Part shown: one piece after another, positions 12,160-24,900 of the stretch
Layout: each line of letters begins with the position of its first letter
Position numbering within the stretch: the stretch's first letter is position 1
Source: Lepturacanthus savala
Lineage: Eukaryota; Chordata; Actinopteri; Scombriformes; Trichiuridae
DNA: 64,000 bases
Reading direction: 5' to 3'
Assembly: GCA_030544235.1 (NCBI GenBank)
Contig: CM060467.1
Location: forward strand, 1,050,001 to 1,114,000
Program-made: the position numbers and the translations under genes
Notes under the pieces: model-generated
What the model saw: only the letters and a program-made list of their open reading frames with translations
Databases searched by the model: none
What the model was told of the DNA's origin: nothing

Positions 12160-13135
12160 ACTTTTGGTTCCTGGAGGACACTTTAACATAGCTTTTGGCT
12201 CCTAGAGGGCACTTTAATATGATTTTTAGCTTAATGTTTTGATATTAGAGGGCGTTTTATCATGCATTTTGGTTCCAAGAGGGCAGTTTAGAATATGTTT
12301 TAGCTCCTAGAGAACACTTTAGCACAGGTTTTGGCTCCTAGAGGGCACTTTAACATGCTTTTTTGCTCCCTAGAGGACATTTTGGCTACTAGAGGGCACT
12401 TTGACACACATTTTGGGTTCCAAGAGGACAGTTTAGCATACATTCAAGCTCTTAGAAGGCACTTGAGCACGTATTTTGGCACCTAGAGAGCACTTTAACA
12501 CAGGTTTTGGCTCCTAGAGGACATTTTATACATTTTGGCTCCTAAAGGGCACTTAAGCATACAACTTTAGCATATATTTAAGCTCCTAGAGAACACTTGA
12601 GCACAAGTTTTGGCTACCGGAGGGCAGTTTAACACAAGTTTTGGTTTCTAAGAGGGGACTTTATCACTTTTTAGCCCTGAAGAGGCCAGTTTAACACACA
12701 TCTGGCTCCTAAAGGGCACTTAAGCATGAATTTTGGCTACTAGAGGGCAATTTAACACACATTTTGGGTTCCAAGAGGGCAGTTCAGCATGTTTTAGCTC
12801 CTAGAGGGCACTTTAACACAGGTTTTGGCTACAAGGGGGCACTTTAACACACATTTTGGGTTCTAAGAGGGCAGTTTAGCATACATTCAAGCTCCTAGAG
12901 AGCACTTTAGCACAGGTTTGGGGTTCCAAGAGGGGACATTTGCATTTTTTAACCCCCAAAAAGGCCAATTTAACACACGTCTGGCTTCTAGAGGGCACTT
13001 TAGCCCTCATTTTGGCTCCTAAAGGGCATTTAAGCATGCATTTTGGCTACTGGAGAGCACTTTAACACACATTTTGTCTCTTTAAGGGCATGTTAATGCA
13101 TGTTTTGGCCACTAGGGGGCACTATAGAACAGGTT
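12160..13135. repeat. 31-bp minisatellite array A, forward orientation, degenerate
   Basis: About 30 degenerate units of 28-34 bp have the core CTCCTAGAGGGCACTTTA followed by ACACATTTTGG. The family recurs at 40.8-41.3 and 42.3-43.5 kb in the same orientation, and at 52.1-53.1 and 59.7-60.3 kb inverted. Divergence between units is higher here than at 42-43 kb, so this array looks older. The core resembles the CTCF motif. Confidence 0.93.
13106..13124 (+). promoter_or_regulatory. Near-consensus CTCF motif in the last unit of array A
   Basis: The sequence is TGGCCACTAGGGGGCACTA. The vertebrate CTCF consensus, as I recall it, is TGGCCACCAGGGGGCGCTA; the two differences (T for C, A for G) are common tolerated variants. 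It lies between slc9a1 and the man1c1 promoter. Confidence 0.6.
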
Positions 13136-14280
13136 TTTCATCAACTGGCCCTCTGCATGTAGAGAACCTTAATCTACTTCCACTGCAGAGATTTTGAATC
13201 CTTGATTCATTTGAGCCTAAAAAAAACAAACCAGAAGTTTTTAAATCCTGAAATAAGGTTTTTATTTTATTGTCCAGTAGAGAAACTGACAGTAAATCTG
13301 CATATTTATTCTAATAGTATATATATAATAATATAATAGTCTAACACTGTTGTATCGGCCACGTTCAACTATTTTACTACAGATTCTGTTTTTTTAACAG
13401 GTTAAAAGTGTTAAAATATGACTTTAACATGCATTTAAAACAGAAAAATACATGATTTAATGTTGTAGCTCAGGTTTTCTCATGTGATTTATGAATAAAA
13501 CTCCTGTATCAAGGTATTTTTGGAGATTTTAACAGGTTTAGAGTGTTGAAAATCTGAAAAACATCACTTTAAAATGCATTTAAAACAGATAAAATATGTT
13601 TTTTCATATAATTAATGAATAAAACTCAATGCTGCTGCTGTATCAGGTGTTTTTGTTTATTTTAACAGGTTAATATTTAAGCAGCTTCCACTTTCACACA
13701 TAAAACACTATTTGAGTTGAATATTGAATCAATCTGACCTTCAATCATCTTTAAAAACACAACAAAGGAGTTTTTTCTGTGGTTATTGTGTGATTGAGGT
13801 GAAATGTTTTAATGTCGCAGCAATTCAGCTGAAAGGTGAACGTCATTCTGAGCCAACAACTGTTTAAATAAGGTTTTATTTGTTAAATGACCAGCAGGTG
13901 GCAGTAGGACGCCATTAAAAACCTCCACACATCAAACAGCTGCTTCACTTCCAGCTGCAGGACACGGCGGCCATGTTTAATCAGTGTGGAGCTGGGAGGG
14001 AGTCAACCTCGACTTTAAAGTCATATTTATATCTAATGTATAGAGAATTGTTGTGTTTAGCCAATAAAAAAAGCTGAGTTCATTGATTTTCACACAAGTG
14101 AATATTGTGATTTTCAGTCTCAGAAACAGACGGTTTAGTTTTGTCCATGAAATGAAGCAAATAAAACTTTAACAGGGAAAAATACTGATTATACTGAAAA
14201 AACTGGATGTTAACAAGTGAAAATATCTTGTTTTTGGTGAAATTAGTCCAATATTGAATTAAATAGAATTATCTTAATGT
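13136..14280. other. Intergenic spacer with two short internal repeats
   Basis: Around 13.38-13.67 kb the words TTAACAGGTT, AAAATGCATTTAAAACAGA and GAATAAAACTC recur in a loose duplication. Part of 14190-14280 resembles the dispersed repeat at 51225. No gene seen. Confidence 0.5.
13891..13905 (+). promoter_or_regulatory. Near-consensus CTCF motif, intergenic
   Basis: CCAGCAGGTGGCAGT fits the degenerate CTCF core at all 15 positions by eye and is in the same orientation as the site at 13.1 kb. It is in non-array sequence, about 9.5 kb upstream of the man1c1 start codon. Confidence 0.55.
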
Positions 14281-15268
14281 GCTGTTGTTATTAATGTGGA
14301 CAGGCTGCTACTGTTATTAATGTGGACAGGCTGCTGTTGTTATTAATGTGGACAGGCTGCTGTTGGTATTAATGTGGACAGGCTGCTGTTGTTATTAATG
14401 TGGACAGGCTGCTGTTGTTATTAATGTGGACAGGCTGCTGTTGGTATTAATGTGGACAGGCTGCTGTTATTAACGTGGACAGGCTGCTGCTGTTATTAAT
14501 GTGGACAGGCTGCTGCTGTTATTAATGTGGACAGGCTGCTGCTGTTATTAATGTGGACAGGCTGCTGCTGTTATTAATGTGGACAGGCTGCTGTTGTTAT
14601 TAATGTGGACAGGCTGCTGTTATTAATGTGGACAGGCTGCTGTTGGTATTAATGTGGACAGGCTGCTGTTGTTATTAATGTGGACAGGCTGCTGTTGTTA
14701 TTAATGTGGACAGGCTGCTGTTGTTATTAATGTGGACAGGCTGCTACTGTTATTAATGTGGACAGGCTGCTACTGTTATTAATGTGGACAGGCTGCTGTT
14801 GTTATTAATGTGGACAGGCTGCTGTTGTTATTAATGTGGACAGGCTGCTGCTGTTATTAATGTGGACAGGCTGCTGTTATTAATGTGGACAGGCTGCTGT
14901 TATTAATGTGGACAGGCTGCTGTTGTTATTAATGTGGACAGGCTGCTGTTGTTAATGTGGACAGGCTGCTGTTGTTATTAATGTGGACAGGCTGCTGTTA
15001 TTAATGTGGACAGGCTGCTGTTGTTATTAATGTGGACAGGCTGCTGTTGTTATTAATGTGGACAGGCTGTTGCTGTTATTAACGTGGACAGGCTGCTGTT
15101 GTTATTAATGTGGACAGGCTGCTGTTGTTATTAATGTGGACAGGCTGCTGTTGTTATTAATGTGGACAGGCTGCTGTTGTTATTAATGTGGACAGGCTGC
15201 TGCTGTTATTAATGTGGACAGGCTGCTGTTGTTATTAATGTGGACAGGCTGCTGTTGTTATTAATGTA
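14281..15268. repeat. 26-bp minisatellite, about 38 copies
   Basis: Units contain TTATTAATGTGGACAGGCTG followed by one to three CTG/TTG-type triplets, so unit length alternates between 23 and 26 bp by loss of a triplet. Units are otherwise nearly identical. Triplet-step length variation suggests replication slippage inside a larger tandem array. Confidence 0.97.
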
Positions 15269-16470
15269 ATAAAAATGTATTAAATTTATAAGTATTTATT
15301 TCCTATTATTTTTGTTTATTATTTTCCCTTTGCACATTAATTGATTTAATTTATAATTTTCCATTTCATATATTGAGGTGAAAATAATTCAGGTGAGTGA
15401 ATAAATAAATATTAATAATTTAATATTTATTTATTATAAAAATAATAAATAACATGGAAAATCCAATAAATGTTAAAATAATAGACAAATAAATTTAATT
15501 ATGAATTAATTAAATGTAAAATTAAATAAACATGGATCTGTAGCAGTATATTTATTTACATACTGAGTCATTATTTATTTATTTATTCCTGATTACGGCA
15601 GTTTCAGTCCTCCATAATATTAATATTTTCCTTTATGAAGTATTTTAAAGCACAGATGGATCTGTGGTCTAGTTTTTGTGCGTTTAAAGGTAAAAACGTT
15701 GCCTTAAAACAGCAGAAGGACACCTGTGGGTTGATTATATTCTATATTCTATCCTCCTACTTCCCAACATTTCTACCTCTGATCGTTTTAAAGCAGAGAA
15801 ACGGTTGTTTTCCTCCCGTGATGCTGCTCCCCAGCTGATAAACCATGAATCCTGAATTATTGCAGGATGTTTAAAAGTGTGATGTCCTGTCAAACATTAA
15901 AATCCAGCAGTGAATTCACGTCGTATAAACCCTCCTCTGCAGCAGCTTCACCGTATACATTTACATTTATTCACGGTGAAAAACGCCTCCTGCTTTGATT
16001 TAACCCTTTTTTTTTTCTTTCCTCCTGTCGAGGTCGTGTTTCCTGCCTCATTTATCCTCATGATAAACTCGGCTGTCGTCGGCCAGCGAGGCTTCATGAA
16101 AGTGAAATGACTGGACTCTGGTAAAACTTCACAAACACACACTCCACGTCTCTATTAAGTGGTTTTTAAAAAAAGCAGCAGTTGGTATTTCATTTCGCTG
16201 GAATCAGCATAAAACGTGTGAATAATGCATCACTTTAAACGGACGGAAAACATCCACATTTATTACGTGACTGTGCAACATCTGTGGTTCATGGACATAA
16301 AAGAATCATAAATATTCACATTTTAGGCTCCAAAAATATGTAAATTGTCCCTTTTTTAGATAAACTTTCTATTTTCTATAATTGATTAATAATATTGATA
16401 ATTATATCAATTTAACTTCTATTGCATAGTGTTGGAATACGGCAACAATCACTTTATCTTCATCTTTCTA
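15269..16470. other. AT-rich intergenic DNA, no gene recognised
   Basis: AT-rich to about 15.6 kb, then more balanced sequence at 15.6-16.3 kb with short open frames but no recognisable product, splice pattern or array. Confidence 0.5.
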
Positions 16471-17060
16471 AAAAGCTGTGATATAAAATCTATGTTTTTA
16501 CAGTTGGGTGTGAAAAGCCAGCTTTTATTTTGAAGGATGGGGTCACATGATCAGGATATCCCTATTGCTGATGGACATTTGACATGTGAACATCACTGTC
16601 TCATCCTTTTATTCAGAATTTGGGAAAAACTTTCATCAAATAAAAAGTTGAACTTGAATTTAATTCAATTTACTCTAATATGTTTTATTCTAATTAGATA
16701 TTCTAATTAGATATTACATAAATACAACTTTGAATTGAATTAAAAGTAAAAATTTGTATTTGGTGAAAATTTTCAACCTTCAATTATGAGATAATGATGC
16801 TCACATGTCAAATAATGTCCATGTGAAATAGGGATATCTTGGTCATGTGACCTCATATCCTTCAAAATAAAAGCCCCCAGGGTCCATTTTTAGTGATAAA
16901 AACATTGAAAAGATTTTTTATCTCAGTAACATTTCATACAATAGAAGGTTAATACCTGTTATCATAGCCAACAACATATATGTCCATTAACAAACAGGAT
17001 ATCCTGGTCATGTGACCTCATCCTTCAAAATAAAAGCCCCCCTTTTCACACCTAACTGTA
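16471..17060. mobile_element. Palindromic MITE-like element, composite
   Basis: The left end (16501 on) reads CAGTTGGGTGTGAAAAG, then GCTTTTATTTTGAAGGATGG and GTCACATGATCAGGATATCC. The right end (to 17058) is its inverted counterpart, with CCTTCAAAATAAAAGCC and CTTTTCACACCTAACTG. TA flanks both ends, as in Tc1/mariner insertions. A second right-end-like stretch lies inside at about 16800-16875, so two copies may be nested. Other copies are at 28590-28690 and 31495-31640; similarity there continues outside the CAGT, so the true termini are unsure. Confidence 0.6.
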
Positions 17061-17379
17061 ATATTTGACTGAAGAGGACATGGAACTGTTCACATACTTT
17101 ATCCTATAGGAAGGAAACATCCACTTATCCATCTATAATGCATTGAATCTCTGAATATACAGTTGTGTCCATAATAAAACGTGGTAAAGTCCTTATAATA
17201 ATATTAATTTCCATGCATTGGAAACGCTGCATTTTATATCCTGAACCAAATGCAAACAAAAGTGTGTTAATTTTTTTATTACTTATTGCAGAAAATGAAG
17301 AAAAGTGAATATTAGGCTGTTTACAAACTCACATATTTACTGTATTAAGTGAAAAATCTTCAGGATTCATTATTCCTGT

Positions 17380-18300
17380 GGCTCATTAACTGATATTTAG
17401 TTGTATAACTATAGTTTCTGAGAACTGCTTCACATCTTCGTTGCATGAACATGTGTTTCAGCTTCACTATTTGTCTGAATTTCAACTGAAACAGCATTTT
17501 TGACAAGTTTTCAATGGCATTAATGTATTTCGGGGTCATTTTCTTGTTGAAACTCACATTTCAAATGTATTTCCTGTTCGGTATAAGGCAAAATGACCTC
17601 TACAAGTATTTTCATATAAACTGATCCATGATCCCTGGTAAGTGATAAAAACAATTTAAACACCTTTACTTTCATCAGCCCATTAGACCAGTTGATGTGT
17701 TATATGGTAAATCATTTCCTCTTCAGCATCAGGACAAGGCATCATGGATCAGTTTGCATATATCAGAATACTTGAAGAGGTCATGTTGCCTTATGCTGAA
17801 GAGGAAATACCCCATTTTTATGTCAGTCCACAAGTTTTCAATGGGATTAATTTAATTTTGTTGGTCTGGAACCAACATGCTGCTGGTTTACTGGTGAGTT
17901 TGGGCTCGTTGTCTTGTTGAAACTCACATTTAAAGGGTATTTCCTCTTCAGCATCAGACAACATGACCTCTACATGACCTCTACATGACCTCTACACGAC
18001 CTCTACATGTATTCTGATATATGCAAACTGATCCATGATGCCTTGTATGTGTCCTTCAAAATAAAAGCCATATCATGATGCTTTCGTTGTCTGATAAACT
18101 TCCTTTAGCCTTTGGACCCAAGAAGAACAATATTACAATTTTACCAAATGTTTCTCCATTTCTCTTTAGGTTGGTTGATGTGTTCTTTCAGCATCAGGAC
18201 AAGGCAGCATGGATCAGTTTGCATATATCAGAACATTTTTAAAAAGAAACCAGCAGCATTTTGCTTCCAGACCATTAAACCTTAATCCCATTAAGTGATG
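17380..18300. mobile_element. Decayed DNA-transposon-like repeat, two direct units plus inverted pieces
   Basis: Two units near 17497 and 17832 share AAGTTTTCAATGG.ATTAAT, GTTGAAACTCACATTT and a block with ATGACCTCTACA and ACTGATCCATGAT. Their inverted counterparts (GGATCAGTTTGCATATATCA) occur at about 17743 and 18209. The phrasing resembles non-coding parts of fish DNA transposons, but no transposase frame survives. At 17970-18010 the word TACATGACCTC is repeated four times in tandem. Confidence 0.5.
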
Positions 18301-19135
18301 TTTAAGTGAGTTTCTGAGGCAAAACTAAGAAATATGTAACACAGCTTAATATTAATTATCTTTAAAATAATTCACAAATTAACACACGTTTCTTCACATT
18401 TTGATTCAGGATATAAAATGCAGTGTTTCCAATGACCCCACTGCTGTTGTATTAGCATGAACTACCCACTGATGAGCTGTGTAATATGTCTGGAAGAGTT
18501 GGGATTACATTAAAAACCACTGTCAAGGTCAAAACTGAACCTAAAGTTGGTGTTTGCTCTTGTTAAATATTCAGAGACTCAGTCTGAAGCTCTGTGTATC
18601 TGCAGCTTTGAAGTAGCCTCTAGAATCCGTCCACAGGAAGTTTGGAAAAGTCTGTTTGCTTAAGCAAGCTGAACTGTAAACAGGGCGTTTTTTACCGGAT
18701 TAAATAAGATAGATGAGGACGTTACAGAAGAGCCGGCGCAGCGAAATCCAACTAATGCACCTGAAAGCAGGAATCGGACAAAACAAACTTCTGATCACTT
18801 TTAATTTCAGCCGTTCTGTAATTGCAAATTATCCAGTCAACAGCAGCAGGGTCCTCAGAGACCAGGAGGGCTGCTTTAGAATCGATGGGTTTAAACGCTG
18901 TTACTGACGTTCCTGATGACGTCTGATGACCTGTTGACCTGCAGCGCTGACAGAAATACAGCAGAAAATACTCACAGACACATGTTTACAGATGTGTCAG
19001 AGCCCAGATCCTTAGAATAATGTTTGTTTGATGCATCAGGAATAAGAAAATTTATATCCTGAGTCAAAATGTGAAGAAAATGGATCAATTACTTCACAGA
19101 AAATGAAGAAAAATGAACATTTTTCTTTGAAAAAA
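18301..19135. other. Intergenic, no gene recognised
   Basis: Sequence of fairly even composition. An open frame at 18713-18907 has no recognisable product and no splice support. Confidence 0.45.
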
Positions 19136-19139
19136 CTTC

Positions 19140-21904
<2,765 letters not shown>

Positions 21905-22514
21905 GTTCTGATCTCCTCCTCCTCCTCCTCCTCCTCCTCGGGGTGTGGTGGACTCTCCGGAACCACCAGGACTCTCCGCTCCGGGCTCAACCGGCTCAAT
22001 CCGCGTTGTGATAAGCCGCCGTGAATATCCATCAAGATCCGACCCCCCCCCCCCCCCCTCCTCACCCCTCCCTCCTCCGTGGATTGTGGAGCGACGCCCC
22101 CCCTCCCCTCCTCCTCCTCCTGCTCCTCTTCCTCCCTCCTCCTCCTCCTCTTTCCTCGCCCTCCCTGCACTATATGTTTCAGCTCCAGTCCTCTCATCTC
22201 GCTTTTGCGCAAGCGGACATCCACCGCGGCACAGCAGCGACGCCGAGTGCGCACTACAGGCGGCGGCGGAGAGACGACGCTTCGGCGGAAGGAAAAGGGA
22301 AGGACGGAAGGAAGGACGGACGGAGGCGGCTGGTACCGGCGATACGACGCGGCGGCAGCGGCGGACCCGCACGCCACGAGACCGGACGGTGGATTTGTTT
22401 ATTCTAATGTTTTTATTTTTTTGGACGAGGATAACTTCGCATGGGACAAAACCCGCCTCTTTCATGACATCCAGCGATCTGTTTCGCCCGGCGTGTTGAC
22501 GCCAGCGGGGGGAG

Positions 22515-22516
<2 letters not shown>

Positions 22517-22585
<69 letters not shown>
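22517..22585. repeat. (CA)n microsatellite in the man1c1 promoter/leader
   Basis: More than 30 uninterrupted AC dinucleotides lie between two CpG-rich blocks. Cys-Val frames on the other strand are artefacts. Confidence 0.97.
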
Positions 22586-22589
<4 letters not shown>

Positions 22590-22727
22590 AAAAGGGGAAA
22601 CGGATGCAGAAGGAAGCGCATTTCACATAAATATATTTACGCGCGTTATGCAAAGAAGACGCAATTAAAAAAAATTATAAAAACATGCGTGTTTGAATTA
22701 AATGCGGGGCTTCACGCAGATGTTCCC

Positions 22728-22729
<2 letters not shown>

Positions 22730-22761
<32 letters not shown>

Positions 22762-22816
22762 GTGGGTCGATGTAAACGGAGACAAGAGAAAGATGCTCAG
22801 CAGCAGCAGCAGCAGC
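22730..22816. repeat. CAG triplet tracts upstream of man1c1
   Basis: Ten AGC triplets at 22730-22759 and about six at 22799-22816. Complementary GCT/CTG tracts follow at 23000-23014 and 23280-23291, so a transcript crossing all four could fold on itself. Confidence 0.9.
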
Positions 22817-23364
22817 CGCACGCTTGAGGTTTTTCGCACCGCAACGCAACGCGTTATTTGACGGAATTGCGCGCGCGCGGCTCGTGGGACGCAAAATGCA
22901 TCGAGACACAACTTTATTCGCAGGCCCGACCGACCGCGAAGATTCTTATCATATGTCATAAAAGTGCATGTGTGTTTTTAATATATAAAATTACAAAAAG
23001 CTGCTGCTGCTGCTTTTTTTTGTAAAATCTCCACCGCGAACCTATTGATGTCGCTGGTTGCGTTAGTTTGCGTTGCCAAAGACGCCAAAAAGCGCCGCTG
23101 TAGGCAGGCCCAGAGCTCCTCATGCACATCCAATCGATAGCGAGATAAAGACAACTCCGGCAGCTGTTTTTTTTATGCTGCGCTGCTGAGAGAAGTGTCA
23201 CGGGGGTGTGTTTAAAGAAGAAAATCCCCGCATATCGAGCGTTTTTATAGGCTGCGCGCGTCAAAGCGGCGGAGCACGAGCTGCTGCTGCTCGGTGGAAG
23301 TTTGAAAGTGTCGAGGAGTTTGAGAAGGAGGTAAAACGCGAATCAAACGGGTAAAAAAGTTTCA

Positions 23365-23916
23365 ATGGTTTTCCGAAAGTTGCCCGGTGTGTCTGCATCG
23401 GGAATGGGTCTGCGTCTGTCCCAGAAGTTCGTGTTTCTGCTGTTCCTCTCCGGTCTGGTGACGCTGTGTTTCGGGGCCCTTTTCTTCCTGCCGGACTCCG
23501 TGCGGCTGAAGCGGATCTTTCTGTCCAAGACGGACACGCAGCCGGTCACCGTGGGCTCCGGCTCGGAGAACGATGCGCGCGAGCACCTGAAGAGACCCCG
23601 CGAGCAGGAGCACGCGCGGGACCGCGCCACCTCCACCAAAGGGGAGCCCAAGCCGAAGAGTCTGAGCCGCAAACCGGCCGTGTCGCGAGAGGCGACCGAG
23701 CTGGGCGGCGGAGGAGGAGGAAAGGCGCAGGACGACCTGATCCTGTCCAGGTCCAGGACGGAGTCCGCGTCGGAGAAAGCGACGTCCGCGGACCGCCGCG
23801 CGGATACTTACACTTACAGCAAGTTCCGGAGTTGTCTCCTGAAACCGCCGCTGGGCAGAGACGGCGGAAAACCGGCGGACCCCAAGACCAACGAGCGCCG
23901 GGAGAAGGTGAAGGAG
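23365..23916 (+). CDS. man1c1: Golgi mannosyl-oligosaccharide 1,2-alpha-mannosidase IC, coding exon 1
   Basis: First coding exon, 184 codons, ending at a GTGAGT donor (23917). MAN1C1 is a Golgi type II membrane enzyme of glycoside hydrolase family 47 that trims alpha-1,2-mannose from Man9-8GlcNAc2 N-glycans before complex glycan synthesis. Visible here: cytosolic tail (residues 1-21, RKLPGVSASGMGLRLSQK), transmembrane anchor (about 22-42, FVFLLFLSGLVTLCFGALFF), RLKRIFL at the start of the stem, then a low-complexity charged stem with a GGGGGG run and a YSKFRSCLLKPPL segment. The tail and anchor match human MAN1C1 closely from memory (LRLPQKFLFLLFLSGLVTLCFGALFLLP), more than MAN1A1 or MAN1A2. 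Human exon 1 also ends at REKIKE, as REKVKE here. The ATG is the first in frame before the conserved tail. The catalytic domain lies in later exons outside the window. Confidence 0.94.
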
Positions 23917-23994
23917 GTGAGTCCGCGACGCGTAAAACCTCAGGACTGAAGCGGTTTTTACAGCAAATAAAGAGTTTAGAGCAGGAAAAAACGG

Positions 23995-24650
23995 GACGTT
24001 TATAGATCTGAGGTGAATCCAGGACACAGGATTCAGGTTTTTATTTGGAGGCTTTTCAGTTTTGAATGGAGCTGATTCAAAAACAGGATTCACACGTAAA
24101 ATATGTCATTATGCGTAATTGGATAAATTTTGACTCATCTTTCCATGGACGTTGATGCAGTCGGTGGAAACGTGTTTGTTTACTGAGTTTTTCCTTGAAA
24201 ACGTGAGTTCTGCGGGTTCGTGACGCGTAAAAACCTCATAAACTGAAGATGATGTGTTTTATGCCTGAGGGTGAATCCAGGACACGAGTCTTTGCTGGTT
24301 TTTGACATTTGGAGACTTTTTTTTACCTGGAGTTGGTTCAAAAACCGCAGGATTCCCCTTAAAATAAGGTGGAATGATGCGTAATTTGATGAAACTGATG
24401 TTTCTGTGGGAAGTTTCCCAGTTTAATGTCAGGGGTTTTTATTTCTAAGGTGAGAAAAGGTGATTTCTGCCTTATAATAGAAACTATTAATAGTTGTTTT
24501 TTGGACATTTCCAGTTAATGTGGAGTAAGTTTATAATAGAGCTGGTTCAAAAACAACAGGATTCCCCATTAAATGATGGAATTATGTGAAATTTAATGGA
24601 AAGTTTCCCAGTTTAAAGTGTTTCGATGGTCAAGGGTCAATCCAGGACAT

Positions 24651-24683
<33 letters not shown>

Positions 24684-24900
24684 GGGGGGGGGTTCCCCTT
24701 TAAAAAAAGACAGAACTATCAATCAATCTTTATTTATAAATCACTTTTCATACATAGAACATGCAGTAATTATACATAATTTGATGCGTTTCACTAATAT
24801 TTCCATGGAAGTCGATGCAGTCGGTGTAAAGTTTAAAGTGTTTTTTAGGGAGTTTATTTAGTTTTGTTTCTTGTATGTGAAGGTCAAAGGTCAGAACATG
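23995..24900. repeat. Decayed tandem duplication, about 250-300 bp period
   Basis: Three loosely similar units begin near 24010, 24265 and 24430. Each has some of GTGAATCCAGGACAC, GGAGCTGATTCAAAAAC, AGGATTCCCC, TTATGCGTAATTTGATG and CCATGG.AGT.GATGCAGTCGGTG. The third holds a GT run and ten Gs at about 24653-24692. Unit order is partly scrambled by indels. Confidence 0.65.

Larger units (their letters stand above)
21905..23364 (+). promoter_or_regulatory. man1c1: CpG-rich promoter and 5' leader of man1c1
   Basis: Composition changes sharply from AT-rich to GC/CpG-rich at about 21905 and remains so into the first coding exon. It contains CTC repeats (21911-21938), a 16-C run (22043-22058), NRF1-like TGCGCAAGC (around 22206) and GTGCGCAC (around 22240), a CA tract, and CGCGCGCG words near 22870. 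No TATA box decides the start, so initiation is probably dispersed. The transcription start cannot be placed, and some of this interval may be spliced out as a 5' UTR intron. Confidence 0.7.

Noticed and set aside
14281..15268. CRISPR-like regular array
   Set aside because: The units are contiguous with no unique spacers and the genome is clearly vertebrate, so this is a minisatellite.
17380..18300. Intact transposase gene
   Set aside because: Only non-coding phrases reminiscent of DNA transposons are present; all frames are short and broken.
23362..24093. 243-codon minus-strand frame and alternative plus frame opposite man1c1 exon 1
   Set aside because: Shadow frames of the well-supported man1c1 exon; Arg/Leu/Ala-rich as expected from its complement.
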